Positions 9,925 to 21,985 are shown, counted from the stretch's first letter. The stretch is DNA of 64,000 bases from Uranotaenia lowii (GCF_029784155.1 NC_073691.1:127224714-127288713), one strand, 5' to 3'. Numbers and translations: made by a program. Notes: a model not told the origin generated them from the sequence alone.

Positions 9925-12545
9925 GATTTCAGATTCAGATTTCAGATTCAGATTTTAGATTCAGATTCAGATTTCAGATTCAGATTTCAGATTCAGATTT
10001 CAGATTCAGATTTCAGATTCAGATTTCAGATTCAGATTTCAGATTCAGATTTCAGATTCAGATTTCAGATTCAGATTTCAGATTCAGATTTCAGATTCAG
10101 ATTTCAGATTCAGATTTCAGATTCAGATTTCAGATTCAGATTTCAGATTCAGATTTCAGATTCAGATTTCAGATTCAGATTTCAGATTCAGATTTCAGAT
10201 TCAGATTTCAGATTCAGATTTCAGATTCAGATTTCAGATTCAGATTTCAGATTCAGATTTCAGATTCAGATTTCAGATTCAGATTTCAGATTCAGATTTC
10301 AGATTCAGATTTCAGATTCAGATTTCAGATTCAGATTTCAGATTCAGATTTCAGATTCAGATTTCAGATTCAGATTTCAGATTCAGATTTCAGATTCAGA
10401 TTTCAGATTCAGATTTCAGATTTCAGATTCAGATTTCAGATTCAGATTTCAGATTCAGATTTCAGATTCAGATTTCAGATTCAGATTTCAGATTCAGATT
10501 TCAGATTCAGATTTCAGATTCAGATTTCAGATTCAGATTTCAGATTCAGATTTCAGATTCAGATTTCAGATTCAGATTTCAGATTCAGATTTCAGATTCA
10601 GATTTCAGATTCAGATTTCAGATTCAGATTTCAGATTCAGATTTCAGATTCAGATTTCAGATTCAGATTTCAGATTCAGATTTCAGATTCAGATTTCAGA
10701 TTCAGATTCAGATTTCAGATTCAGATTTCAGATTCAGATTTCAGATTCAGATTCAGATTTCAGATTCAGATTTCAGATTCAGATTTCAGATTCAGATTTC
10801 AGATTCAGATTTCAGATTCAGATTTCAGATTCAGATTTCAGATTCAGATTTCAGATTCAGATTTCAGATTCAGATTTCAGATTCAGATTTCAGATTCAGA
10901 TTTCAGATTCAGATTTCAGATTCAGATTTCAGATTCAGATTTCAGATTCAGATTTCAGATTCAGATTTCAGATTCAGATTTCAGATTCAGATTTCAGATT
11001 CAGATTTCAGATTCAGATTTCAGATTCAGATTTCAGATTCAGATTTCAGATTCAGATTTCAGATTCAGATTTCAGATTCAGATTTCAGATTCAGATTTCA
11101 GATTCAGATTTCAGATTCAGATTTCAGATTCAGATTTCAGATTCAGATTTCAGATTCAGATTTCAGATTCAGATTTCAGATTCAGATTTCAGATTCAGAT
11201 TTCAGATTCAGATTTCAGATTCAGATTTCAGATTCAGATTTCAGATTCAGATTTCAGATTCAGATTTCAGATTCAGATTTCAGATTCAGATTTCAGATTC
11301 AGATTTCAGATTCAGATTTCAGATTCAGATTTCAGATTCAGATTTCAGATTCAGATTTCAGATTCAGATTTCAGATTCAGATTTCAGATTCAGATTTCAG
11401 ATTCAGATTTCAGATTAAGATTTCAGATTCAGATTTCAGATTCAGATTTCAGATTCAGATTTCAGACTCAGATTTCAGATTCAGATTTCAGATTCAGATT
11501 TCAGATTCAGATTTCAGATTCAGATTTCAGATTCAGATTTCAGATTCAGATTTCAGATTCAGATTTCAGATTCAGATTTCAGATTCAGATTTCAGATTCA
11601 GATTTCAGATTCAGATTTCAGATTCAGATTTCAGATTCAGATTTCAGATTCAGATTTCAGATTCAGATTTCAGATTCAGATTTCAGATTCAGATTTCAGA
11701 TTCAGATTTCAGATTCAGATTTCAGATTCAGATTTCAGATTCAGATTTCAGATTCAGATTTCAGATTCAGATTTCAGATTCAGATTTCAGATTCAGATTT
11801 CAGATTCAGATTTCAGATTCAGATTTCAGATTCAGATTTCAGATTTCAGATTCAGATTTCAGATTCAGATTTCAGATTCAGATTTCAGATTCAGATTTCA
11901 GATTCAGATTTCAGATTCAGATTTCAGATTCAGATTTCAGATTCAGATTTCAGATTCAGATTTCAGATTCAGATTTCAGATTCAGATTTCAGATTCAGAT
12001 TTCAGATTCAGATTTCAGATTCAGATTTCAGATTCAGATTTCAGATTCAGATTTCAGATTCAGATTTCAGATTCAGATTTCAGATTCAGATTTCAGATTC
12101 AGATTTCAGATTCAGATTTCAGATTCAGATTTCAGATTCAGATTTCAGATTCAGATTTCAGATTCAGATTTCAGATTCAGATTTCAGATTCAGATTTCAG
12201 ATTCAGATTTCAGATTCAGATTTCAGATTCAGATTTCAGATTCAGATTTCAGATTCAGATTTCAGATTCAGATTTCAGATTCAGATTTCAGATTCAGATT
12301 TCAGATTCAGATTTCAGATTCAGATTTCAGATTCAGATTTCAGATTCAGATTTCAGATTCAGATTTCAGATTCAGATTTCAGATTCAGATTTCAGATTCA
12401 GATTTCAGATTCAGATTTCAGATTCAGATTTCAGATTCAGATTTCAGATTCAGATTTCCGATTCAGATTTCAGATTCATATTTCAGATGCAAATTCCAGA
12501 TTCAGATTTCAGATGCAGATTTCAGATTCAGATTTCAGTTTTCAG
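9925..12545. repeat. Minisatellite of a 13-bp unit, about 200 copies
   Basis: The array is a near-perfect head-to-tail run of AGATTTCAGATTC, itself a 7-mer (AGATTTC) plus a 6-mer (AGATTC). Occasional extra 7-mers (near 10415 and 11846) or 6-mers (near 10705 and 10745) and a few substitutions (near 11416, 11466 and 12458) break the regularity. The right end degrades over about 12455-12545. There are no spacers, so this is not a CRISPR. The + strand unit contains no stop codon in any frame, so all three forward frames are open for long distances. There is no ATG in the unit, and coding is not implied. The copy number is estimated from length. Confidence 0.95.
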
Positions 12546-13489
12546 ATTTTGGGTTCATTTTACCAAATGTTCAGCATGAATACACACAAGGACACTTTCA
12601 TGACTTTGTTTCAAGGCTCATTTTGAATAAATAAGATTTATTGGAGTATCTTTTGTTTCATAATGAACCAGCTTTTGATAATTTTGAACCCAAGATAATA
12701 CTGTTTGAAGACAGTTGAGACATAAATTGTATTTTCATGCTTAGCTAAAAAAAATGAATCGTTCCAGCAAAACACACCTGTTTGTGAAGGTTTCATATGA
12801 AGGCTTCACCTGAGAGAATGACTGTTAGCCGTTGCTGTTTGTTATGATCTAATTCAGCAGCAGAAGTAATTCCGAATGACTGAAACCAGAAATAACTCGG
12901 CTCTGAATCAGAGATTTATATTCTGACATTCGATATGGTTTTTTGATGAATGATTTATGAGATTTCCGCCTGACCGAAATCGAAATTCTTTTGATCCCTA
13001 GTTAAAAGTAGATTTGATTTTATTATGTGAATGCTTTCGAGCAGCGTGCTTGCTTTCAAATTGGTAAAAAGTTATTTTTTTTACTTGCACAAGCACAAGT
13101 TTTTTTTACGTTTCCTACCCTAAGTCATGCCTATATTTTCGTCTCCCAATTGCACATTTCTAGTTGAACCTGGAGAATCTATTCTTTTGATCAACAAACT
13201 CAAATTAGTCAGATTTCATCGGAAATGAATTTTTGCTTGGTAAAATCGCTTCTCATAAGCGCTGACACACAATCCTGCAAACAGGAACACTATAGAAGTT
13301 GCACATCTTCCCAGTTCCTAGTTTCAACTATCTGAGCCGATCAGATTATTCCAAAACTTTTCCTTTATCTGGTTTGCTTGATTGTGTGCAGCATACTTAA
13401 TCTAATTTTGTAACTATTTCTTATCCTTCTAGCATAGCTGGCTGGCATACTGTATGCATCTTTTGCCCGCCTTATTTTGGGACACTCAC
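12546..13489. other. AT-rich sequence, no recognisable gene
   Basis: The stretch between the minisatellite and the candidate exon has no long frame, inverted ends or matches elsewhere in the window that I could see. If the exon at 13490-13625 is real, this would be intron or flanking sequence. Confidence 0.5.
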
Positions 13490-13625
13490 TGTTTCCCCAA
13501 GAGCTGTCGGAAGTCGGCCAGAGCGGAGGCATTCAGCTGGGGTAGGCACTTGGAAACCTGTCCATCCGGGTCCATTCACTTGCCCGGATCTGATCCTTCT
13601 CTGTATCCGGGTTGGAAGTGCAGCT
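13490..13625 (-). CDS. Candidate host exon with canonical splice signals (partial, unidentified)
   Basis: On the minus strand a 136-bp GC-richer segment is preceded by a good acceptor (pyrimidine-rich TTTTCATTCCAG ending at 13626) and followed by the donor GTGAGT (13489-13484). One frame reads LHFQPGYREGSDPGK, then a TGA, then an ATG at 13575-13573, then MDPDGQVSKC...ALADFRQLLGK. Third codon positions in this frame are dominated by G and C on both sides of the TGA, as expected for real coding sequence in a GC3-rich insect gene. Alternatives are a 5' UTR followed by a first coding exon, a last exon with a stop-readthrough extension that ends at the TGA overlapping the donor, or a decayed exon. 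A second frame is open throughout but has no codon bias. I do not recognise the protein. Confidence 0.35.
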
Positions 13626-14497
13626 CTGGAATGAAAATTTTAATAAATCTAATAAAAATCGTTTCTTGGTAATCATTCAATCCAATTATTCAACTAAAGT
13701 TGGTCGTCTTGCGGGTGAGACTTTGAGTAAATTTCAAACTTGTTCAGAGACCCGGGCTTTGTGAGACTTTACGATTGCACTGAAAATTGGAATTTTTCGG
13801 AAATTCTTCGAATACTTTCACTTATTTTAATAACATTTAAAATAATAATAATAAGAATAATTTAGGCGCATATGATAAGAGGCAACAAGAATCGTTTGGC
13901 ATGCTAAAAATAAAATTAATTATCATTTCACATCCACCTCACTGATCCTGAGGACTTTATTTTAAATTTCTCGCAGCTCATTTTATTTCTGTTCACTTCT
14001 CACACTCATTTATTTTATGTTTAAGAAAGTTTTTCACTTCTCGTTGCTCACTTTTCGTATCTCCACATCTGTATAAGTGATAGGTAACCGTACTTCAGTT
14101 GTTTTTTCCTAGGTTAATGTTCACTTGCCTCTAATGTTTTGAACTTCTTTTCATTGTTTAGTTCTTCATTCGTCCGTTCCATGCTCAGTTTGCTTATTTT
14201 TGTTTGACTTTTATTATTCAATTTTTATCTGTAGAAAAAAGTTTTTTAGAAGCCATCGAAGTGTTGTATGTCACCTCAGTTGACGGTAATGTGTTAATAA
14301 CCGCTGGACACCTTTTTTCGTAAATTCGAGCTTCCATGATTTTTTACGTAAATCAATGCTTTATTTCAGTTTGCAAATATTTTTTTCTAATCTCCAGAAA
14401 TCAGTCGAATTAAGTCGAATAAATAAATTTTAGTGATTAGTAATCTAAACGTAGGGCTCTGAACAGTTAATTTTTGAGCTGAACACCTAAATAATTC
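13626..14497. other. AT-rich sequence with a fragment of the copy-1 repeat
   Basis: No gene is seen. A piece of about 50 bp near 14238-14290 (AGTTTTTTAGAAGCCAT... to AGTTGACGGTA) matches the end of the repeat at 1-344 and 25155-25500. The rest is unremarkable AT-rich DNA. Confidence 0.45.
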
Positions 14498-16285
14498 TTG
14501 CTTACTTACTTAATGATCCCGCGCCGATCCTCCGGTGCTTAGGGCCGTGGTAAAAGACCTCCATTGTTGACGATCCGGAGCCAGCGTCTTCACCTGGTCC
14601 CAGTCAAGACTCTCGTCGACAGTTCGGACTTCAGCGGCTAGGCTTCGCCGCCACGAGTTTCTGGGTCTGCCTTTTCTTCGATGTCCTTCTGGATTCCAAT
14701 CTAGCGCCTCTCTGCAAATCTAGTTTTCATCTTTTCGCAGCGTGTGCCCAATCCATCTCCACTTACGTTCCCGAATCTCGATTTCTAGCGCCTTTTGATG
14801 ACACCGGCGATGTAGTTCCTTATTCGAGATCCAGTTGCCAGGTCACCAAGCGCGGATGATATTCCGCATGCAGCGTTTTACAAATACTTGCAGTTTTCGC
14901 GTCGTTACCGCATATGTGCATATGTGCATTTGACGTTTAAGTTGAAAATTCGGGGTCGAAATCCAGCTTGTTGTCGTCGAAGTGTAGCATCGATTTTCTC
15001 CTGGATCCGGTTCAGGATTACTTTGCAGAGTACTTTGAGGCAATGTTCGGAAAATCGCTCAAGAAAAGCAATCAGGATTGGTTTCTAGCTAGAATACTGA
15101 TATCTCCGAGTGCTGTGACACGCACGTGGTAAAAGTACATTGAATATATGTCGAAAATCAACACTAACTAGAAACAAGAAAATATACCATGCTGCGGTTA
15201 CTTAGTAATGATTTTGTTCTTCTACGCAAAGCGATAAACTAAAAATCATATTGTAACCTTTACACATCTCTCAGAACTGATACATATCAGTTGTGATCCT
15301 AGAAGGTTGAAAACCATCAAGGAAGGCAATCACCATCGAGACGTTCGTTGCTGATAGTCTGCGTCCTTCTTTACCACATCATGTTTTGCGGGAATGTATC
15401 AAATACAGCAGCATATGATTTGGATGGAGAGGAAAAATTGACTGCTTCGATTTTTTGGCTCTGAATGCAGTAAAGCATGGCTGATAGAAAATGATTGATT
15501 TTCGGAACATTGCTTTAAGGGTTGTATAAATAGATCAACGTTATGCCTCACCAGTTACCGCACTCAGTCAGGTCTCGTTTCTTCGGGACCTTTACGAGGA
15601 TATCCTGCATCAAGTCGGCCGGGAATGTTGCAGTATCCCAGATGTCAGCGAGCTATTCTATTTCAGCCAGCGAGGGCGCTTCCGAGCTGATGCCATTTAT
15701 GCGGCTCACTGTTGGCGCTTCGAGCTGCGGGTTCTGTTGGCCATCGCTATTCGTGACTCGGAAGAGTTGTTCGAAGTGCACAGTCCATCGTTTGAGCTGA
15801 TCTGTTTGATCGGCAAATAACTGACCTGCTCGGTCTTTCAGCGGCATTCTTGCATTAGTCCTTGCACCACTGAGGCGGCGAGAAATGTCATAAAGTAATC
15901 GGATATCTCCATTAGCGGCGGCTCTTTCTCCCTCTTCGGCTAAGGAGTATGTCCAGGCTCTCTTGTCTCGTCTTCAAGCTCGTTTAACTGCATTCTCTAG
16001 CTCCGCATTTCGAAAGCGGGCGGCTGCTTTGGCTGACCCGGTACATGCCTGCTCAATTCCGACTTTCGCCTTTCTCGGATCATCGACCATCCTCCAAGTT
16101 TCATCCGACATCCGTTCACTTCTTCGTCCACAAACTTTACCGAGAGTACCATGGCTCGTCGTTTTTATGAATCGGGAGCAGTAGGTTGTTGGCCTAAAGT
16201 CTCTATCCCGCGAATGGGGCTGCCATCTTGGACTTAGCCGGCGGGAGCCGCATTTCGTAAATTCAGCCGCTCGCTCCGCTTAGGT
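14498..16285 (-). pseudogene. RTE-type LINE, decayed and rearranged copy
   Basis: The left end carries the same 3' tail (CTTACTTACTTAATGATCC on +) as the complete RTE copy at 31152. 14510-14940 matches the C-terminal coding region. The copy then jumps to the middle of the RT region (14950-15039), because several hundred bases are deleted. It continues after a MITE at 15514 through the RT/endonuclease linker to about 16190, and ends in 5' UTR-like sequence (16200-16285). Most of the endonuclease is missing. Multiple frame breaks leave no usable ORF. A GC-richer stretch to the right of the next MITE (about 17143-17220) could be the remaining 5' UTR of this copy; that is a guess from context. 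Confidence 0.8.
15040..15513. mobile_element. 474-bp MITE inserted in the RTE relic
   Basis: Terminal inverted repeats of 17 bp, GCAATGTTCGGAAAATC at the left and its near-perfect reverse complement at the right (one mismatch), bound a segment that is absent from the intact RTE at the equivalent point. Flanks TTTGAG and TTTAAG look like an imperfect 6-bp target duplication. No transposase frame is present. I cannot assign a superfamily. Confidence 0.65.
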
Positions 16286-16287
16286 TA

Positions 16288-17140
16288 GGGGAACATGCCC
16301 TATTATGCGCCACCTAAGCGAATCGCTGATTTTCTATGTATTCCACGTACAAATTGTGTTAAAAATGGGTGTAATCGTTGAAGAAAAGTGTTTCCTACAA
16401 ATTCCTATGATTTTTCATCACTCAAATTACCATAGTTTCTTCAAAAACACGATTTTTAAAAACCATGTTCAAAGCCACAAAACAAAACTGTGTTGCGAAT
16501 ACGCGCCGCTGTGTATTCAATACGCGCCTAGCAGCCGAACACACCCGAGAGCAGCCGAAGACCGAAAACACACCAATACTTACAGACACTTTGACTGAAA
16601 AGAAAATCAAAATGGACTAATAGAAATTTAACAAAAAATGAAAAATAGGTTTTTTGGGCTGAATTAACGCTCAAAATATGGTTTTAGACTTTTTGTTCAT
16701 TTTCAATGAAAATTGGCCTTTTTGAAAAATCAATGCTATTTTCAGCCTACTACGATTGGCGCGTTATAAAGAGCGCATGGGCCGTGATAGAACATACCCA
16801 TGAAAAGCATACCTTAGCGAGTTCAGTATGATTTTTTAGCATAAAACCATAATTTAGATTCTCCTCTATCGATGTGTCAGAAAATATTGTCTTATTCGTG
16901 TTTCTCTGCTTGGTGACACCTTATTAAAAGTGTTTTAAAATTTAGATCGAAATGAAGAAAAACCTAAATTGTGAAATTATCACGACACAGGGGCATTTTA
17001 AGGAAAAATTCATACTTGCCATGACCAATCACAGCATTTAAAACAAATTGGTAATATTTTGCAGGCTTAAAATGTTTCAGATTCTTCAGAACAAGAGTGG
17101 CGCGTATTAGCCACATGGGGCGTTATATGAACTTTTCCCC
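16288..17140. mobile_element. TA-target non-autonomous DNA element (853 bp)
   Basis: The segment is flanked by TA on both sides (16286-16287 and 17141-17142). It has imperfect terminal repeats starting GGGGAACATGCCC on the left and, reversed, GGGGAAAAGTTC on the right, with GCGCC/ACGCCCC nearby. This is the same terminal style as the element at 8791-9679, so the two are probably related families. Short frames inside (for example around 16305-16598) have no recognisable product. Confidence 0.55.
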
Positions 17141-17142
17141 TA

Positions 17143-19020
17143 CTTGCATCCCAGCCGGTACCACGGGGAGGTAGAGATAGGAGTTGTGAATAAGAGGTGA
17201 TATGACCACTATGGGGTCTCGTGTTGCACATTATCTACCATTTACCAGCCAAAATAATTCAATGTAATAATATAAAATAAATGTAATGATAAATTGATAG
17301 TAATGAAGACATATTAAAAAAAAAAAACATTTTGATTATTTTAATCAAAAAAAAAATTTTTTTTTTTCATACAAACATAAAAGTAAGTTTTTACTCATGT
17401 AAACGTTAATTTGAAATTGTGCAAAAAATCATGGATGAGTTTTGAACAAGAACGAACATGTGAAATTAAAAAATTACCAAAATCGACTCAATCTTATAGG
17501 TACTAGATACCAGCTATTCTTAACATAACTGTGCAATAAGTTAATCAATTACAGGATTCTGGCGTGTTGAGTGCGACTAACTAATTGACTAATTGTTAAA
17601 CATGTTTCAAGAATCGTTGAAGCAAAAAGGAACTAAACAGTGGCTACAAAATGACTGCAGGCCGTTTAGAGCACGGTCAACCGAAAATTATCTCACTTTT
17701 TTATGTTCTGCCTCATAAATCTGCTTCACGTGCTTCACGGTTTAAACGAAAACGTCACCGTATGTGATCCCGGGATCGCTAGGGACTTTCGGGCGAACGC
17801 CATTCGTTGCCAGAACGTTGCTCTTTTTCACACCTCAACAATGAAGCGGGTTTGCTGCTGCATGTTTTTCGAGAGGCCTTCATCAGAGTGTGAAGATTAC
17901 TTTTTTTTTGGTACGGCAGCTCACAAAGACCACAATTCCTTTCCAGGGCTTTTGGTTGCTGATGTGGTCAACAGCCAGAAGCTGCCATGTGGAATAAAAT
18001 TATCATATTTTAGCACCCAACGTCATAATTTCCGTTCCACAGCACCTAGAACGAGCCACACTCACACTTATCGACCCACCCACTAGTTCCGGGTCCCAGG
18101 GGAGAAATCTGATCCTCCTGCTTTTCGTTCGGGGGTAAGGGTGGCCAAACGCTCTAAGCTTTCGGGACCGTTTGCTGGGTTTGCACCGGGTAGAGACCGC
18201 ACTCACTCCACGGTGCTGACCGCACACGAAGGTATCAGCAGCAGCTCATCGCAAGTCAGGGGACACTTTGGCTGGTCATACATCACATCTCATCACAAGC
18301 TACATGGGAGCGTTTTTTGACGCGGATTAGGTAGAGATAAATTTGTTAACTGTCACACATCTTAAAAAGATTCCAGCACCAGGTAGTAATTCCACACCAA
18401 TTATTCTTCCATTCCATGGGAAAATTTGGTTCAACTGTTTTGTTATTGTATCTCTAGGAAGTTTGCAAAATTTTCCCTTGCAAAATTCTGGAATTTACAT
18501 GACGTGTAAAGGGTTAATTGGCGTTTAAGCAGATTGCTTACTTAGTCTTTAAACATTAATTTTAAATTGGAATAAAAAAGCTTGTTCCAAAAATTGGCAA
18601 ACATTGAAATCTTTCTTGCCATGCACTGCAAAAAATCTTAAAAGTACATGCCTAAGTAATCGCGAGTAAAACCGCCTTGTGTATTCATGTAGAGAAAAAA
18701 AAATTAAGTCAAATTACCTGTAAACCCGTGAAATGAATTTCAGACTCATTTTCCTCAGTCTGACGCAGGAAATCGATTGTGTTAAATCCAGGCAGTTTAA
18801 TCGCGTTCTAGTAGAATATAATCTTTCTGCGAGTTAAAACAGTTGCCTAGAGCACGGAAAGTTAGACGGAATTTATCGTAAGTCAAACTATGCTAATAAA
18901 AACACTTGAAACCAAACCTAATCTAACCTTCCAGCTAAGGTGATTAGTAGCACTTCAATAAGGTTTGATTGAGGCACTGAATCTGTCTTAACCAGGCTTG
19001 AAAATATTCATTCATTCATA
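17143..19020. other. Non-repetitive sequence with a GC-richer block, no assigned gene
   Basis: About 17700-18260 is clearly richer in GC than its surroundings and holds short frames on both strands, but none shows a known motif, codon bias plus splice signals, or a match elsewhere in the window. It could be a conserved non-coding or 5' flanking region of a host gene. The remainder is AT-rich with homopolymer runs (17320-17370). Confidence 0.4.
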
Positions 19021-19342
19021 AGAGCAAGTTAACTGGTGTTGGGAAAAAGTGGTAGAAATTTTGACACTTGTGGCACACATTGAAAACTTTACCATGCAAA
19101 AACATTTTCAAGATCCTCAATTCAGTTCGGCCTGCATTTTTTTTATAACACGTGCTCTATTTTCACATGGTGTGATGCAAAAATAGCTCGATTTCTATCA
19201 CGTACGGCTGAAATAGAAACAGTGCTGTAAAAAATACAACGCGCAACGATCTTGAACACATTTTTGCATGGTAAAATGTTCAAAATGTGCTACAAGTGTC
19301 GAAATTTCTACCACCTTTTCCCAACACCAGTGAACTTGCTCT
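19021..19342. mobile_element. Foldback-type MITE with arms of about 95 bp
   Basis: The left arm begins AGAGCAAGTTAACTGGTGTT and the right arm is its reverse complement with few mismatches (reading AGAGCAAGTTCACTGGTGTT from the other side). The similarity continues through GGTAGAAATTT and TTACCATGCAAAAA on both arms. A loop of about 130 bp separates them. There is no coding capacity, and the target duplication is unclear. Confidence 0.7.
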
Positions 19343-19499
19343 AAGGATGGTAAAATTATATTTTGGATCACTATCCCACAGAAAAAATGATCAGTCATTC
19401 ACGAAAAATAAAAATAACATTCACGAATGAGAATAATGGACAATGAATGAAAGATGGAAACCAAATGGAAGCTTTCAAATATGTGTCTAGAAACTCTTA

Positions 19500-19667
19500 G
19501 GGGCCGTTCAAATATTACGTAACGCAATTTTCGGTAATTTTCGACCCCCCACCCTCCTACGTAACACATTTTTATCAGATTTTCTATCACTAATTCACAA
19601 ACCGTAACAAACTGCTATACCCCCCCCCCCCCCCCCTAAACGCGTTACGTAATATTTGAACGGTCCC
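19500..19667. mobile_element. 168-bp MITE, TTA target, internal C-tract
   Basis: Terminal inverted repeats of about 28 bp start GGGGCCGTTCAAATATTACG on the left. The right end is the complement with one early mismatch. A TTA triplet flanks both sides (19497-19499 and 19668-19670). A long C-run lies near the right end (19620-19636). The 3-bp TWA target is typical of PIF/Harbinger-type elements. It is related in its first bases (GGGGCCGTTCA) and C-tracts to the longer elements at 29441-35492 and 54723-55603. Confidence 0.8.
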
Positions 19668-19670
19668 TTA

Positions 19671-20632
19671 TCTTTGTTTTCATTAATCTTATACTATTGC
19701 TAGGAAACGTTTTTGTCAATAATATGTCCGGCAATGATATTGTCAATTGAAAATAAGCTAAGCAAACAAAAGATCCCAAAAGTTGGCATACATTGTGCTA
19801 GTGATTTTATTTTTCATGACCCATTTAAACCATCATGTCATGAACGAAATGTTCGAGATCTCAATGATCAACGACATAACGGAAAACTCTTTCTTTACCA
19901 AAACAATCATTTCATAGCAAACTTTCATGTCGAAAAATCATAAAATAACGATGTGTGAGGAAAAGAATGGGTAACTAGTAGCAATTTTCGCCTCATGACT
20001 ACGACAAAATCCCGTCCCTGGTCTAAACATTATACATCGTAGGTCAATATTAATTAGTCATAACTTTGCAGTTGAAGCACAGGTTGAAACACACAATAAA
20101 ATTGCTTTCAAATCCAGTGACGACTGTTTTTAACTCGCCTACCCGCAACAATCCCTATACTCTTCTTTTTTTTATTCAAACCTAGCGGAAAAAATGACCC
20201 GAAACGGAAATTCAAAGCATCTTAATCTACATTCAAATATACTGAAAAACTAAGATTTTTAACTAAAACTTGAGTTTACAATACTGGATTATTCAGAAAT
20301 AAGATACAGCGAAGCAAAATTAAAATTGGGCGTCTTCCTTTTGAAATTCTTTCTATTGAGAAATCCAGGATGAAGGTTAAAATTTTCATCGGACCCACAC
20401 ATGTTTAAATATCGTCGGATATATGTATTCTTGACATCTAAAAACCTAAGAATCTCTTAAATATTACAAATCTGCAAATATAAGAAATTTATTTTCAAAA
20501 ATCTGGATATTTTTAATTTGGATTAACTACATTTAACCTGGTAAATTAAATCTACTTAATTTTGAAAAAAAAACTAAAATAAATTACCTAAACAATGAAT
20601 CGAATAGCATCAAAATGTGTGTTCAATGGAAG
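19671..20632. other. AT-rich sequence, nothing recognised
   Basis: There are no long frames, terminal repeats or internal matches. One short + frame (19713-19943) has no recognisable motif and no supporting signals. Confidence 0.5.
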
Positions 20633-20735
20633 TTAGTCGAAACAGGTTGAAATAGGTCGAAACAAGTAGGAATGGATTTTGACAGTTGGTAATCTGTCTC
20701 TTTCCAATTGACTTCGACCGATTTCAACCAAGGGG
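20633..20735. repeat. Fragment of a CGAAAC-rich interspersed repeat, left part
   Basis: It matches 27917-27995: both contain CGAAACAAGTAG.AATGGATT and TCCAATTGACTTCGACCGAT. The matching right part of this copy lies at about 21815-21985, so roughly 1.1 kb of other sequence separates the two halves. That suggests an insertion or a longer family member. Confidence 0.55.
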
Positions 20736-21814
20736 CTGAAGGAAACAAAAATTCCCGTACCAAGTTTTCAGTCAAGAAACCCGCAGGAAGAAGAAAAATG
20801 AAACGAGTGAAACACGTATAGGGGCAACATGGCGTCCTCATTGAAAAAATTTCAACGAGGCATTTTTTTAATAATTCTTAAAATTTTATCTGCGGCTTGG
20901 GAATGTCAATCAAAGGGATCTTTGGTAACATTAATAAATTATGGTTGGGCACAAAATGCAGAATTTTCAGCATAATCATTGTTAAAATCGATTCTAAATC
21001 TGCAGTATGACAACAACAGATGTGTTTGGCAACCAAAATGTTACCCTATTTCGAGTCTGTTATGGGGTGAAGTGTTTAATTTCGGGAACCACACTGACGT
21101 TCTGGTTCCAAAAATTTGGTACGGTTCGTTTGTATGCGATTTGACAGCTGGTTCAGTCCTCTGATTTCAACCAGGTCGTCCGTTAAACATACTTACACCA
21201 ATACTAATGCGTGTTTTGTGCGTTTTGCACACGAATTTCTAAACAGACCGAAACAGATCACGCGAAAATTGAGACGCGTATCGTAACGGGCTAGAAAACA
21301 AGCTTATATGCATGGAATCCTTAAATGTATTGAAATAAAAAATTTCGTAATATTAAATAAGACTGAACAAGCGATGATGGGACAATCTGAATTTATTGCA
21401 GAGTTCCGCGACATTTTGGCGGTTTGCTTTTTGTGGACGTGTTTACATTAGTAGACCATCTTGGTCTTAGCCGTCCGCAAACAAAAGATGAATAACAAAA
21501 ATTGCGTGGACTTGTTTCAAACGCATTCGTGAGGTAAAACCATTAAATTTCTTATAAATAAGATAACTTTATGACAAGTTTTTATTTCATTCATTCCCCC
21601 CGGGGCAAGTGCAAACGTCTTCTACCGCACAGCACAGGAATAATGGCAGGAAGAGTTAGCACAGCGACAATCGACTCGAAACACACAGAACCGACTGCCG
21701 ACTGAATCCAAACATCCAGAGCACTTGACGAAAATGAAATGGCGAGAACGAAACAAAAACTTGCTCTCTGTCTGACACACACGCTGCATGTGTGTTAGTG
21801 TGGTAGAAATGAAT
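20736..21814. other. Sequence between two halves of a dispersed repeat
   Basis: This segment is absent from the shorter repeat copy at 27917-28165. It has no clear terminal repeats, no target duplication I could fix, and no recognisable frame. The stretch 21590-21800 is moderately GC-rich and contains short minus-strand frames without motifs. Confidence 0.4.
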
Positions 21815-21985
21815 CCTGCTTTCGAGCTGGATCGGTTTCGACTAGTTTCGATCGATTTCAACTGGCTCCGTTGAACAACGACCAGACCTGTTTCGACCAA
21901 AACATGAGCCCGTTGAACAACGACCACTTGACAGAAACTAGTCGAAACCAATCGCTACTTACGATTGAACGCAGCTAAAATCGGT
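21815..21985. repeat. CGAAAC-rich interspersed repeat, right part
   Basis: It matches 28015-28165 through TTTCGACCAAAAC, CATTGAACAAC-like and CAGAAAC.AGT.GAAACC phrases. It contains an internal direct repeat of CCGTTGAACAACGACCA-type sequence (near 21868 and 21910). It is non-coding. Confidence 0.55.

Noticed and set aside
9925..12545. CRISPR-like repeat array
   Set aside because: The units are contiguous with no unique spacers and the context is eukaryotic; it is a minisatellite.
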